From positions 5,455,001 through 5,519,000 of the forward strand of contig NZ_CP108427.1 in assembly GCF_035982055.1 (NCBI RefSeq): a stretch of DNA of 64,000 nucleotides, read 5' to 3'. Every line of letters begins with the position of its first letter. Within the stretch, counting starts at the first letter, position 1. Position numbers and translations under genes: made by a program. Below are positions 39,266 to 48,601 of this stretch, one piece after another. The notes under the pieces are model-generated. The model was given only the letters and a program-made list of their open reading frames with translations, had not been told where the DNA came from and ran no database searches. Origin of the DNA: Streptomyces sp. NBC_01288. GTDB taxonomy: Bacteria > Actinomycetota > Actinomycetes > Streptomycetales > Streptomycetaceae.

Positions 39266-40423
39266 GTGCGAGCCGGCGGGCGCCTCCCCGGCGATCCCAC
39301 GCCCGACCCGGGCCTCGGCGACAGTCCGTCCCCCCGCCCCGAGGGCGAGGGCCGGCGGATCTCGTACGCCCGCGCCGTCGTCCGCCGCCTCCCCGTCCTG
39401 CTGCTGATCGCCGCCGCGCTCTACGACTACTTCACCCCGTCCGAATTCACGGCGGCCCCGCTCTTCACCGCCGCCCCGCTGGTCGCCGCCCCGCTCTACT
39501 CCCGGCGCGGCACCGTCCTCACCGGTCTGGCGGCCGTAGCCGTCGTGCTGGTGATCCACATCAGGCTCGGCATCGTCCTCGACACCGACGCGGTCACCGA
39601 GGTGGTCACCGTGGCGACGGTCGCCGTCCTCGCCGTCCTGATCAACCTCCTGGTCCGCCGCAGCAGCGAACAGCTCGCCTCCGCGCGCGAGATCGCCGAG
39701 GCCGCCCAGCGCGCCGTCCTGCCCGAACCGGCCGATCGCATCGGCGGGTTCGCGATCGCGGCACGGTACGAGGCGGCGCAGGAGGGCGCGTTCATCGGCG
39801 GCGACCTGTACGCGGTGCAGGACACCCCGCACGGCGTACGGCTGGTCGTCGGCGACGTGCGCGGCAAGGGCATGGGCGCGGTCGCCGCCGTCGCCGTGGT
39901 CATCGGGGCGTTCCGGGAGGCCGCCGAGCAGGAGGCGACCCTGGAGGCGGTCGCGCAGCGGCTGGAGCGGGCGCTGGCGCGCGAGGGCACCCGGCGCGAC
40001 GGGCTCGACGCGTTCGAGGGGTTCACCACGGCCGTCCTCGCCGAACTCCCGCACGGCGACGGCGTCGTACGGATCGTCGACCGCGGCCATCCGCCGCCGC
40101 TGCTCCTGCACGAGGACGGCACCGTCCGTACGTTGCAGGTCCAGGAGCCCGCACTGCCCCTGGGAATGGGGGAGTTGGGGGTCTGGCCCGACCGTGCTGA
40201 AGAGTTCGCGTTCCCGGGCGGGGCCACCCTCCTCGTGCACACCGACGGGCTGTCCGAGGCGCGCGACTCCCGCGGTGTCTTCTACGACCCCGGGGCGCGG
40301 CTGGCCGGCCGGACCTTCCGCACCCCCGAGGCGTTGCTCGGCATCCTCGCCAAGGAGGTGCGCCGGTACTCCGGGGGCTGGATGACGGACGACATGGCGA
40401 TGATCGCCGTACGGCATCCATGA
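39266..40423 (+). CDS. Membrane SpoIIE-type PP2C phosphatase
   Basis: A 385-residue protein. Two or three membrane helices at about residues 35-130 precede a PP2C/SpoIIE catalytic domain. The metal-binding Asp residues lie in Phe-Ile-Gly-Gly-Asp-Leu-Tyr, Gly-Asp-Val-Arg-Gly-Lys-Gly-Met and Thr-Asp-Asp-Met-Ala-Met. Such enzymes dephosphorylate Ser/Thr residues of anti-sigma-factor antagonists. No kinase or antagonist gene is adjacent. The GTG at 39266 follows GGAGGAGG by 8 nt, better than the GTG at 39245. It lies directly downstream of the fMet terminator. Confidence 0.88.
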   Translation: MRAGGRLPGDPTPDPGLGDSPSPRPEGEGRRISYARAVVRRLPVLLLIAAALYDYFTPSEFTAAPLFTAAPLVAAPLYSRRGTVLTGLAAVAVVLVIHIRLGIVLDTDAVTEVVTVATVAVLAVLINLLVRRSSEQLASAREIAEAAQRAVLPEPADRIGGFAIAARYEAAQEGAFIGGDLYAVQDTPHGVRLVVGDVRGKGMGAVAAVAVVIGAFREAAEQEATLEAVAQRLERALAREGTRRDGLDAFEGFTTAVLAELPHGDGVVRIVDRGHPPPLLLHEDGTVRTLQVQEPALPLGMGELGVWPDRAEEFAFPGGATLLVHTDGLSEARDSRGVFYDPGARLAGRTFRTPEALLGILAKEVRRYSGGWMTDDMAMIAVRHP

Positions 40424-40649
40424 CCGTTGTCACGGCGGGTGACCGGGTGGGAGCCCTCCGCATAACAACTGACATGCCGTCAATACCTGTGGGAATTCTG
40501 AGACTTGGCCAACTCGCCCGTTTTTCGCCGGTGGTGGGCCCTTCGTCCAGCAAGGAAAGGTTAATGATCAAGCCGAACAGCTTGGAAACGGGCGCCCGTG
40601 TCTATTAACGTTCGATAACGCAGCGCGGTCGTCCCAGCCGTCACTAGAG

Positions 40650-40812
40650 ATGGCTCCGTGCGCACGCGCCGAATCCTGAAAGGGAACCGGGGAACCACCA
40701 CCTTGGGGTGAATCGCTCGTCAACTGCCGTGGAAACGCGGCCGGTTTACGCGCGTAGGAGACCTTCCTGCTCCGAACCCGTCAGCTAACCCGGTAGGCGA
40801 GAAGGAAGGAAA
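40650..40812 (+). ncRNA. ydaO/c-di-AMP riboswitch
   Basis: The 5' leader of the M23 peptidase gene has the conserved ydaO blocks in order: GCCGAATCCTGA, GGGAACCGGGGAACCA, TTGGGGTGAATCGC, GTAGGAGACCTTCCTGCTCC, then GAACCCGTCAGCTAACCCGG and GTAGGCGAG. In Streptomyces this RNA class senses c-di-AMP and switches off cell-wall hydrolases. It ends about 10 bp before the GTG, so it could control ribosome access or transcription. Limits are approximate. Confidence 0.93.
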
Positions 40813-40825
40813 GGAGCACGCCCAC

Positions 40826-41836
40826 GTGGCGTCCAACCAGGCTGCCCCAGAAGCCCCTGTCGTCTACGGCGGTTACCGCCCCGACGAGGGCCCCTGGGAG
40901 GAGTGGAATCCCAGCGCGGAGACCGTTGCTCCCAACCGCGGCAAGCACCGTGTCGCCAAGCAGCGTGGTGGCGGAGGATTCGCCCGCAGCTCCACCGTCC
41001 TGGGCGTCGGTGTCATAGCCGCCGTCAGCGCGGGCGGCATGGCCAGCGCCAACACCGGCAAGCCGCCGGTATCGATCTCCATACCCGACCTGCCCTCCGT
41101 GGGTCATCTGTTGGACGACTCGTCCAGCAGTACCCCCAAGGGTTCCGCGACCGCGCTCAGCAGCGTCGGCGTGACCACCACCGAGACCGCCAAGGGTGCC
41201 TCGGACGCGGGCGAGCTGCTGCGCAACCGGATCATGGCGCAGGCCGAGTCGCAGCAGGTGCAGGTCGACGGCAAGTCGAAGGCCGCCGTCGAGGCCGCCG
41301 TCGCCAAGCAGGTCGACGACGCCGCCGCCAAGGCCGAGAAGGACGCCGCGAAGAAGGCCGCCGACGCGAAGAAGGCCGCGGAGGCCGCCGCCAAGAAGAA
41401 GGCCGAGGCCGCGAAGCTCGCCGCGCTGGCCAAGCAGTACACGCTGCCGGTCGGCTCGTACACGATCACCGGCACCTTCGGACAGGCCGGCTCGATGTGG
41501 TCCTCCGGGTACCACACGGGTCTCGACTTCGCCGCTCCCACCGGCACGCTGATCAAGGCCATCCACAGCGGCACGGTCACCGAGGCGGGCTGGGCCGGGT
41601 CGTACGGGTACCGCACGATCCTCACCCTCGACGACGGCACCGAGCTGTGGTTCTGCCACCAGTCCTCGATCAACGTGAGCGTCGGGCAGAAGGTCTCCAC
41701 CGGTGAGGTCATCGGCCGCGTGGGCGCGACCGGCAACGTGACCGGGCCGCACCTCCACCTGGAGGTGCACATCAACGGCGCCGCCACCGCGAGCGACCCG
41801 GCGCCCTGGCTGCGCAGCAAGGGCCTCAACCCCTAA
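40826..41836 (+). CDS. Secreted M23-family cell wall endopeptidase
   Basis: A 336-residue lysostaphin-fold zinc peptidase. A basic N-terminal segment of 50 residues precedes a signal-like helix near residues 57-75. A long Lys/Ala/Glu coiled-coil spans about 140-205. The catalytic domain follows with His-Thr-Gly-Leu-Asp near 229 and His-Leu-His-Leu-Glu near 308, completing the HxxxD/HxH zinc site. Family members cut peptidoglycan cross-bridges. The c-di-AMP riboswitch upstream ties it to osmotic control of wall growth. GTG 40826 has AAGGAG 9 nt upstream. Confidence 0.93.
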   Translation: MASNQAAPEAPVVYGGYRPDEGPWEEWNPSAETVAPNRGKHRVAKQRGGGGFARSSTVLGVGVIAAVSAGGMASANTGKPPVSISIPDLPSVGHLLDDSSSSTPKGSATALSSVGVTTTETAKGASDAGELLRNRIMAQAESQQVQVDGKSKAAVEAAVAKQVDDAAAKAEKDAAKKAADAKKAAEAAAKKKAEAAKLAALAKQYTLPVGSYTITGTFGQAGSMWSSGYHTGLDFAAPTGTLIKAIHSGTVTEAGWAGSYGYRTILTLDDGTELWFCHQSSINVSVGQKVSTGEVIGRVGATGNVTGPHLHLEVHINGAATASDPAPWLRSKGLNP

Positions 41837-41897
41837 GGGCTCTAAGGGCTCTAAAGGGCTGGAATATCCGGTTCCGGTCCGGCTGTTGAAGTGGGTC

Positions 41898-42842
41898 ATG
41901 ACTTCTCTTCGCAAGCTGGGCCGGTCCGACCTTGAGGTCTTCCCGCTCTCCCTCGGCGGCAACGTCTTCGGCTGGACCGCCGACGAGGCGACCTCCTTCG
42001 CCGTGCTCGACGCCTACGCGGCCGCGGGCGGCAACTTCGTCGACACCGCCGACTCGTACTCGGCGTTCGCGCCGGGCAACCAGGGCGGCGAGTCCGAGAC
42101 CATCATCGGCAAGTGGGTCAAGGCCCGCGGCAACCGCTCCGACGTCGTCATCGCCACCAAGGTCAGCCAGCACCCCGACTTCCCGGGCCTGAGCGCCGCC
42201 AACATCAAGGCCGCCGCGGACGCCTCCCTGCGCCGCCTCGACACCGACCACATCGACCTCTACTACACCCACTTCGACCAGGTCGAGGTGCCGGTCGAGG
42301 AGATCATCGGCGCGCTCGACGAGCTGGTGAAGGCGGGAAAGGTGCGGCACATCGCCGCGTCCAACATCACCCCGGCGCGGCTCCGGGCCTCCCTCGACCT
42401 CTCCGACCGCGAGGGCCTCGCCCGCTATGTCGCCCTCCAGCCGCACTACAACCTGGTCTCGCGCGACACCTACGAGGGTGAGCTGAGCGAGCTCGCCGCG
42501 CGGGAGGGCCTGGCCGCGGTCCCGTACTTCGCGCTGGCCGCCGGCTTCCTCACCGGCAAGTACCGCCCCGGTACGACGGTCGACAGCCCGCGGGCCGGGC
42601 GCGCGGCCCAGTACCTCGAATCGGAGCGCGGCCTGAACGTCCTCACCGCCCTCGACGAGGTCGCCCAGGCCCACGACGCCCCGGTCGCCACGGTGGCCCT
42701 CGCCTGGCTCGCGGCCCAGCCCACGGTCGCGGCCCCGATCGCGTCGGCCCGGTCGGTGGAGCAGCTCCCCGCACTGCTGGGCGTGGCCGAACTGGAGCTG
42801 ACGGAGGCGGAGATCACCCGCCTCACGCAGGCGTCGGCGTAA
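41898..42842 (+). CDS. Aldo/keto reductase
   Basis: A 314-residue NADPH-dependent (beta/alpha)8 reductase. The catalytic tetrad is visible: Asp and Tyr in Asp-Thr-Ala-Asp-Ser-Tyr, Lys in Ala-Thr-Lys-Val, His in Tyr-Tyr-Thr-His-Phe-Asp. The fold suits sugar or xenobiotic carbonyl reduction; substrate unknown. ATG 41898; upstream GTGGG is a weak ribosome site. It follows the M23 gene by 60 bp, which contains a TAAGGGCTC tandem. Confidence 0.9.
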   Translation: MTSLRKLGRSDLEVFPLSLGGNVFGWTADEATSFAVLDAYAAAGGNFVDTADSYSAFAPGNQGGESETIIGKWVKARGNRSDVVIATKVSQHPDFPGLSAANIKAAADASLRRLDTDHIDLYYTHFDQVEVPVEEIIGALDELVKAGKVRHIAASNITPARLRASLDLSDREGLARYVALQPHYNLVSRDTYEGELSELAAREGLAAVPYFALAAGFLTGKYRPGTTVDSPRAGRAAQYLESERGLNVLTALDEVAQAHDAPVATVALAWLAAQPTVAAPIASARSVEQLPALLGVAELELTEAEITRLTQASA

Positions 42843-42854
42843 ATGTCCTCGGAA

Positions 42855-44162
42855 CTATGACCGGTACGGGTTGTACAGGGGAGACCCGTACGACCCGTAC
42901 ACCGGCGGCCACGGCGGCACCACCACCGGTACCGGTGGCGCCGTCCGGCGCGCCGCGTAGTCCAGCGCGGGCCGCGCCACCTCCCGGCGCAGCCACAGCT
43001 CGTGCAGCAGCTCCCTTTCCCGTACGACGAAATCGGCGCCGGCGCGACCCCGCGCGGCCCGGTGCCGCAGGAACGCCAGAGAGGTCGCGTGGGCCTCGTA
43101 CCGGGCGACCGAGCGAGCCGCCTGCCTGCCGAGGTGGTGGCGGGCGTACTCGCGGGCCAAGCGCCGTGCCTTCATCGAGCCGAGCACGAACGGTTCGGCC
43201 GGGATCAGCCAGCCCGCGTAGACGTAGGCGGGCAACTCCTCGCGCACGGTGCGCAGTTCGCGCTGCCGGGTCCAGACCGCCAGCCAGGTCAGCAGGCCGA
43301 ACATGGGGACCATGAAGACGCCGTAGACCTCGAAGAAGCCGTACTGGCCGAAGGTGGAGGAGCCGTTCCAGATCGCGTGCATGCCCATCGCGAGGAGCAG
43401 GCCGGTCAGCGGCAGCAGGACGCGGCGGACGTGCTGCCGGTCGGGGGAGAGGGCGGCGATGCCGAAGCCGATGCCGGTGAGGACGGTGAACAGGGGGTGC
43501 GCGAAGGGGGACATGACGATGCGCACGAAGAAGGTCGCCGCGGTGACGGAGGTGAAGCCGCGGTCGCCGGTGAGCTGGTCGGTGCCGAAGGCGGTGCCGA
43601 GGTAGAGGATGTTCTCGGTGAACGCGAAGCCGGTGGCGGTGACCCCGGCTATCACCACCCCGTCGACGATCCCGGTGAAGTCCCGTCTGCGGAACAGGAA
43701 GACGAGGAGTACGGCCGCCGCCTTCGCCGACTCCTCGACGATCGGGGCTATGACGGTCGCGCCGAGGGTGTCCGCGCTGGTCGGATCGGCGGTCGTGGTC
43801 GCTATCCATCTCGTCGCGAAGCTGTTGGCGACGATGGCTATGAGGGCCGCGGCGCAGGCGCCCCACGCGAAGGAGAAGAGCAGGTTGCGCCAGGGGCCGG
43901 GGTCGACGCGGTCCAGCCAGCGGAAGGCGGCGAGGAGGAGGGGGACGGGTAGTACGGCGAGCCCGAGCCCGACCAAGAACCCTTCCGTGCCGGTCTGTTG
44001 GCGGACCAGCGCGAGGATGACGAGCCCGGAGAGCGTCAGCAGGGCGATCAACGCGCCGTAACGGACCCACTTCCGCTGCCACCAGCGCACCCGCGGCCCG
44101 TGCCCGGCCACACCACCGGCGGGGTGGCCGGGGTGCGGGGGGTACGGCGGAAACGTGGCCAC
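42855..44162 (-). CDS. PrsW-family intramembrane metalloprotease
   Basis: A 435-residue polytopic membrane protein. The Glu-Glu-x-x-Lys motif (Val-Glu-Glu-Ser-Ala-Lys near residue 142), Phe-Ala-Phe-Thr-Glu-Asn near 180, a conserved His-Pro and His-Ala-Ile-Trp-Asn near 265 are the catalytic signature of PrsW/abi-type proteases. PrsW cleaves an anti-sigma factor in Bacillus. The C-terminal 140 residues are cytosolic, Arg-rich, and not usual for the family. GTG start 44162 inferred from frame. It converges with the aldo/keto reductase. Confidence 0.88.
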   Translation of the reverse strand: MATFPPYPPHPGHPAGGVAGHGPRVRWWQRKWVRYGALIALLTLSGLVILALVRQQTGTEGFLVGLGLAVLPVPLLLAAFRWLDRVDPGPWRNLLFSFAWGACAAALIAIVANSFATRWIATTTADPTSADTLGATVIAPIVEESAKAAAVLLVFLFRRRDFTGIVDGVVIAGVTATGFAFTENILYLGTAFGTDQLTGDRGFTSVTAATFFVRIVMSPFAHPLFTVLTGIGFGIAALSPDRQHVRRVLLPLTGLLLAMGMHAIWNGSSTFGQYGFFEVYGVFMVPMFGLLTWLAVWTRQRELRTVREELPAYVYAGWLIPAEPFVLGSMKARRLAREYARHHLGRQAARSVARYEAHATSLAFLRHRAARGRAGADFVVRERELLHELWLRREVARPALDYAARRTAPPVPVVVPPWPPVYGSYGSPLYNPYRS

Positions 44163-44224
44163 GGCATCGACCCTAACGAGGTAAGGGCACGGCCCGCGAG
44201 GGAGCCTGGCGTCGGCGCTGGTCG

Positions 44225-45022
44225 TCAGTGCTGGTCGTCGTGGGGTACGCGACGGAAGAGCAGATCGTTCACGACATGTCCCTTGTCCAGTCCCTGGCCC
44301 TCGAAACGGGTCAGCGGCCGGAACTCCGGACGGGGCGCAAAACCGCCCTCAGGTTGGCTGTTCTCGAAGTCCGGGTGCGCGTCGAGCACTTCGAGCATCT
44401 GCTCCGCGTACGGCTCCCAGTCCGTCGCGCAGTGCACGGTCGCCCCTGGCTTGAGGCGGGTCGCGGCGAGGGTGAGGAACTCCGGCTGGATCAGGCGCCG
44501 CTTGTGGTGCCGCTTCTTGGGCCAGGGGTCCGGGAAGTACACGCGCAGGCCGTCGAGCGCGTCCGGGACGAGCATCTCGCGGAGCAGGATGATCGCGTCC
44601 CCGTTGGCGACGCGGATGTTGGACAGGCCGTGGTGGTCGGCGAGGCGGAGGAGGTTGCCCTGGCCCGGGGTGTGCACGTCGGCGGCGAGGATGTTCGTCG
44701 CGGGGGCGTCGGCGGCCATCTGGGCGGTGGCCTCACCCATGCCGAAGCCGATCTCCAGGACGACGGGGTTGTCGTTCCCGAACAGCTCGGGGAGATCGAG
44801 GGTTCGTTGGCCGTCGATGTCCAGGCCCCACTTGGGCCACAGGCGTTCCAGGGAGTCTGCCTGGCCGGCTGTCACCCGGCTTCTGCGGGGTTGGAAGCTT
44901 CGGATGCGGCGTTCGAAGTGGGAGCCGGCGGGGTCGGGCGTCGGCCCGTCGGGGAAACGGGGTTCGCCCTTGGGCCGGATTCGCTGCGCGGGCTCGGCGG
45001 GGGTGTTGGGGGAGTCAGACAC
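44225..45022 (-). CDS. trmB: tRNA (guanine-N7)-methyltransferase
   Basis: A 265-residue SAM-dependent enzyme that methylates G46 in the variable loop of many tRNAs. The SAM site Leu-Glu-Ile-Gly-Phe-Gly-Met-Gly lies near residue 90 and the family's Tyr-Phe-Pro-Asp-Pro-Trp-Pro-Lys-Lys-Arg-His-His-Lys-Arg-Arg motif near residue 160. The first 40 residues are a low-complexity extension. The GTG at 45022 lacks any ribosome site, but a TAAAAT -10 box ends 9 nt before it, so the mRNA is probably leaderless. Confidence 0.94.
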   Translation of the reverse strand: MSDSPNTPAEPAQRIRPKGEPRFPDGPTPDPAGSHFERRIRSFQPRRSRVTAGQADSLERLWPKWGLDIDGQRTLDLPELFGNDNPVVLEIGFGMGEATAQMAADAPATNILAADVHTPGQGNLLRLADHHGLSNIRVANGDAIILLREMLVPDALDGLRVYFPDPWPKKRHHKRRLIQPEFLTLAATRLKPGATVHCATDWEPYAEQMLEVLDAHPDFENSQPEGGFAPRPEFRPLTRFEGQGLDKGHVVNDLLFRRVPHDDQH

Positions 45023-45031
45023 AATGGGTTG

Positions 45032-45037
45032 ATTTTA
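45032..45037 (-). promoter_or_regulatory. Leaderless promoter -10 of trmB
   Basis: TAAAAT on the minus strand ends 9 nt upstream of the GTG, the distance expected if transcription starts at or next to the start codon. A matching -35 is weak. Confidence 0.55.
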
Positions 45038-45097
45038 CTGGGCGTGCGCCTTTGCGTCTGCGTGGCTTCTGTTGTCTGGCGAGCGCGGGTCTGCTGT

Positions 45098-45125
45098 GGC
45101 TGGTCGCGCAGTTCCGCGCCCCTTA
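45098..45125 (-). repeat. Dispersed repeat family 1, copy B
   Basis: Reads TAAGGGGCGCGGAACTGCGC followed by GACCAGCC on the minus strand; it is two G shorter than the other copies. It contains the TAA stop of lhgO. Confidence 0.85.
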
Positions 45126-46355
45126 GCGGTGCTGTAGTTCCCGGTGCAGTGCAGCTAGGGCCCTGCGGGCTACCTCTCTGCCGATGGGTAGGGAGGCGGT
45201 GGCCGCCGGGCTTGGGGCGTTGAGGACGTGTACCGCCCGCGGTCCCTCCTTGATCAGGAAGTCGTCTACGAGGGTGCCGTCCCGCAGGACCGCCTGCGCC
45301 CGTACGCCCGCCGCCGATGGGACCAGGTCGTCCGGGGTCACCGCCGGGAGGAGGCGTTGCACGGCTGCCGTGAACGCGGTCTTGGAGATGGACCGGCGTA
45401 GCTCGCCCGCCCCGTAGCGCCAGTGCTGTCGGGCCATGTGCCAGGTGCCGGGCCAGGTTGCTGTCGCGGCGACTTCCCGGGGGCTTACGACGCCCCAGTC
45501 GTAGCCCTCGCGGGCCAGGGCCGGGACCGCGTTCGGGCCGAGGTGGACGCTGCCGTCGATGCCGCGCGTGAGGTGGACGCCGAGGAACGGGAACGCCGGG
45601 TCGGGGACCGGGTAGACCAGGCCCCGGACCAGTTCGGGGCGGGTGAGCGTGTAGTACTCGCCGCGGAACGGCACGATCCGCATCTCCGGGTCGTCGCCGG
45701 TGAGACGGGCCACCTCGTCGCAGTGCAGGCCGGCGCAGTTGACCAGGACGCGGGCGCGGACGACGTCACCGCCGGTCGCGGTCACCGTACGGACGGCGAC
45801 CCCGCGCTCCGGGCGCCGGTCGATGTGGGCCACGCGCGCGCCGTAGCGGATCTCCGCGCCGGAGGCCTCGGCGAGGCGGCGGGCGACCTCGGTGTAGTCG
45901 CAGATGCCGGTCGTCGCGACCTGTATGGCCGCGAGGCCGCGCACCTCGGGTTCGTACTCCGCGATCTGGGCGCCGCCCAGCTCCCGGACCGCAATGCCGT
46001 TCTCCCGCCCGCGCTGCACGAGCGCGTGCAGGCGAGGCAGCTCGGCGCGCTCCGTGGCGACGATCAACTTCCCGGTGACGGCATGCGAAACCCCGTACTC
46101 CGCACAGAACTTGACCATCTCGGCAGCCCCACCCACCGCATATCGCGCCTTGAGCGACCCCGGCCGGTAGTAGATCCCGCTGTGGATGACTCCGCTGTTG
46201 CGCCCTGTCTGGTGCCGGGCGGGCCCGGCCTCCTTCTCCAGCACGGTGACGCGCGTACCCGGCGCGGCACGCGTGATCGCATACGCCGTAGACAGCCCGA
46301 CAATCCCGCCACCGACCACGAGCACGTCACAGTCGAACCCGACCCCAGCCCGCAC
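45123..46355 (-). CDS. lhgO: L-2-hydroxyglutarate oxidase (DAO family flavoenzyme)
   Basis: A 410-residue FAD oxidoreductase. The Gly-Gly-Gly-Ile-Val-Gly dinucleotide fold is near residue 15 and the family-specific Thr-Gly-Arg-Asn-Ser-Gly-Val-Ile-His-Ser-Gly-Ile-Tyr-Tyr segment near residue 45. LhgO oxidises L-2-hydroxyglutarate to 2-oxoglutarate with electrons to quinone or oxygen. GTG 46355 follows GGGAGG by 8 nt; the frame continues upstream through repeat DNA but without a good start. The gene is bracketed by two inverted copies of repeat family 1. Confidence 0.9.
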   Translation of the reverse strand: MRAGVGFDCDVLVVGGGIVGLSTAYAITRAAPGTRVTVLEKEAGPARHQTGRNSGVIHSGIYYRPGSLKARYAVGGAAEMVKFCAEYGVSHAVTGKLIVATERAELPRLHALVQRGRENGIAVRELGGAQIAEYEPEVRGLAAIQVATTGICDYTEVARRLAEASGAEIRYGARVAHIDRRPERGVAVRTVTATGGDVVRARVLVNCAGLHCDEVARLTGDDPEMRIVPFRGEYYTLTRPELVRGLVYPVPDPAFPFLGVHLTRGIDGSVHLGPNAVPALAREGYDWGVVSPREVAATATWPGTWHMARQHWRYGAGELRRSISKTAFTAAVQRLLPAVTPDDLVPSAAGVRAQAVLRDGTLVDDFLIKEGPRAVHVLNAPSPAATASLPIGREVARRALAALHRELQHR

Positions 46356-46430
46356 GTGCACCACCTCCCGGCTTCGATAGTGCACTGCACCACTGACAAT
46401 GCCTTCAAACCCCGGAAGGGATACCCGCGC

Positions 46431-46475
46431 CCAAGGGGCGCGGGGAACTGCGCGACAAGCCACGACGGACCCGCA
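46431..46475 (+). repeat. Dispersed repeat family 1, copy C
   Basis: Contains AAGGGGCGCGGGGAACTGCG followed by CGACAAGCCACGACGGACCC, with an upstream CCCGCGCCC able to pair with GGGCGCGGG. It lies 30 bp past the stop of the NsdA-like gene and runs antisense to it. Confidence 0.85.
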
Positions 46476-46505
46476 CGCGCAGACAGACCGCAACCACGCA
46501 GACGA

Positions 46506-47930
46506 CTAGGCGGGCGCCATCAACAACGGCCGAGCCCTCTCCCGCAGCTCAACGACCCGCGGCTCATCCCCATACGGCTCCAACCGGTGCAGAAGATCCT
46601 TCACGTACTCCGTCGTACGCGCCGAAGAGATCCGCCCAGCGACCTCCACCGCCCGAACCCCTTGCTCACAAGCCGCATCAAGATTCCCCGACTCAAGCTC
46701 AGCCACCGCAGAGACGACCAGCCGAAGCCCGTGCGACCGCACGAACTCCTCCGTAGGCTTCGACAACGCCTGCTCGGTGAACCGCCGTACCTGACGAGGC
46801 GCCTTCAAGTCCCGGTAGCACTCCGCCGCGTCGGCCGCGAACCGGTCGTAGCCGTAGAACCCGAGCCACGACGGATCGTTGTCGCCCTCCCGGGACCGCT
46901 CAAGCCACCCCTCGGCGGCCTTCAGGGCAGCCCCGGCCGCCTGCGCATCCCCCGCCTTCGCATGGGACCGCGCCTCGACCAGCCGGAAGAAGCTCATCGT
47001 CCGGGCCGTAGCAAGCCCCCGGTTGCGCTCCAGCGCCGCCTGCGCGAGGTCGACGCCCTCGTCGCCGAAGCCCCGGTAGGTCGCCTGCAACGACATCGAC
47101 GCCAGCACATAGCCCCCCAACGGCACGTCCGCCGCCGCGCGGGCCAGGCGCAGCGCCTGGATGTAGTACCGCTGCGCCGCCTCCTGTTGACCCGTGTCGA
47201 AGGCCATCCACCCGGCGAGGCGGGTGAGTTCGGCGCTCGCGCCGAACAGGGCTCTGCCGACCTCGTCGGAGTACGAGCCGAGCAGCAGCGGTGCCGCCTC
47301 CACCCGGAGGCACTCGGGCACCATGGACGAACGCCAGTCGCCACCCCCGTACTTGGAGTCCCAGCGCCTCGCGTCCTCCGCGGCCTCCCGCAGTTTCTGC
47401 ACATCGCTGTGGCCGACTTTGAGCGGTGTCCCGGAGCTCTCCGCGGAGTTGGCCTCGCGCGCCACCGAACTGTCGGCCGGGGTTATCAGCCACCGTGAGG
47501 CGGGCGTTGCGTATGCGCTGACTGCGAACGACCCGGCGAGGGACTGCCAGATGCCGCCGGAGCCGGCCCGGCGGCCGGCGAGGTCGAGCCGGTACAACTC
47601 CGTTGCGGAACGCACGGCTTGGCCGACGTCCCGGGGAAAGGCGAGGCCCACTTCCGGTGCGGGATCCGCGTCCGCCAGGCCGATCTCGTGGAGCGGCACA
47701 GGGCGGCCGAGCTTCTGGCCGATGGCGGCCGCGATGAGGTGCGGGGCGGCGCCCTGGGGCACCATCCCCTTCGACACCCAGCGCGCCACCGACGTCTTGT
47801 CGTAGCGAAGTGTCAACCCGCGTTGAGCGCCAAGATCGTTGACGCGACGCGCGAGTCCTGCGTTGCTGATTCCCGCGAGGGCGAGAACGGTGCCGAGTTT
47901 TTCGTTCGGCCCGCGTTGCTCCCTGGACAT
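46506..47930 (-). CDS. NsdA-like TPR regulator (sporulation/antibiotic repression family)
   Basis: A 474-residue cytosolic protein. An N-terminal helix-turn-helix-like region (Gly-Ile-Ser-Asn-Ala-Gly-Leu-Ala-Arg-Arg-Val-Asn, then Tyr-Asp-Lys-Thr-Ser-Val-Ala-Arg-Trp-Val-Ser-Lys-Gly) precedes tetratricopeptide-like repeats in the last 250 residues. This is the architecture of NsdA and of the S. coelicolor 'sporulation associated' proteins; the family represses development or antibiotic production. It is not certain which paralogue this is. ATG 47930 has GAGGGG upstream. It sits head-to-head, across 670 bp, with the asparagine-synthase-like gene. Confidence 0.8.
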   Translation of the reverse strand: MSREQRGPNEKLGTVLALAGISNAGLARRVNDLGAQRGLTLRYDKTSVARWVSKGMVPQGAAPHLIAAAIGQKLGRPVPLHEIGLADADPAPEVGLAFPRDVGQAVRSATELYRLDLAGRRAGSGGIWQSLAGSFAVSAYATPASRWLITPADSSVAREANSAESSGTPLKVGHSDVQKLREAAEDARRWDSKYGGGDWRSSMVPECLRVEAAPLLLGSYSDEVGRALFGASAELTRLAGWMAFDTGQQEAAQRYYIQALRLARAAADVPLGGYVLASMSLQATYRGFGDEGVDLAQAALERNRGLATARTMSFFRLVEARSHAKAGDAQAAGAALKAAEGWLERSREGDNDPSWLGFYGYDRFAADAAECYRDLKAPRQVRRFTEQALSKPTEEFVRSHGLRLVVSAVAELESGNLDAACEQGVRAVEVAGRISSARTTEYVKDLLHRLEPYGDEPRVVELRERARPLLMAPA

Positions 47931-48601
47931 GCGCCACCCCTCGACACAGACGGCTGCCGCGCTGGCATAACCACCCGGCATTCGTAAACCCAGCGTAGTT
48001 CGCCGCATCCCAAGCGTTAAGGGGCATTGTTCCGGTTGGCGGGATTGTGGTCCGTACGCGAGTGCGGGGTTTGCACGCAGGGTTGCGACGTGCCCCCGTC
48101 GTGTGGCCGTGCGCCCGTGTGTGCGCTCTTCTCCGGCCATCCCGGGAGCGCTTCGATGGATCGTGCGTGGGTCGGCCCGCTGTACTGGATCCAGTGGGCT
48201 GGGGGACACCGCCGCCTACATCCCCGCGGGCGGCGGACCGGTCCGGGAGGCGTACTCCGCCTCCCGGACTGTGCGCGGTGCGAAGCGGTGCGCACGGCAT
48301 GTACGGAGCGTGCGCGAGCCTGTCCCTGTAACGCCGATTTGGCCGAAAACCGCCCCTGCCTCCCGATGTCGAATACCGCTCCTACCATGGGAGTTGAGGG
48401 CGCGTTAGGTGTTTTGGGGGAGCGTATCGGGGGCGCATTCGCGTCGTGGACGTAGGGTCTTCCTTGTCCGGTTGTCCCTAGTCCAGGGCGTCTTCACGCG
48501 ATCTCAAGCGGCTTCTCCGGCCCTCCGGAAGGCGTCCTTCATGGCAGCATGGTGCCCAGTTCGTGCGGTGCACTGGTTGTCCACAGCCTGTGGAGGCGTC
48601 G
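47931..48601. other. Long divergent intergenic region
   Basis: These 670 bp separate two developmental-looking genes. No convincing short gene is visible. A 12-bp perfect hairpin GTCCGGGAGGCG/CGCCTCCCGGAC with a 5-nt loop lies at 48241-48269. The length suggests complex promoters or an undetected small RNA. Confidence 0.5.
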
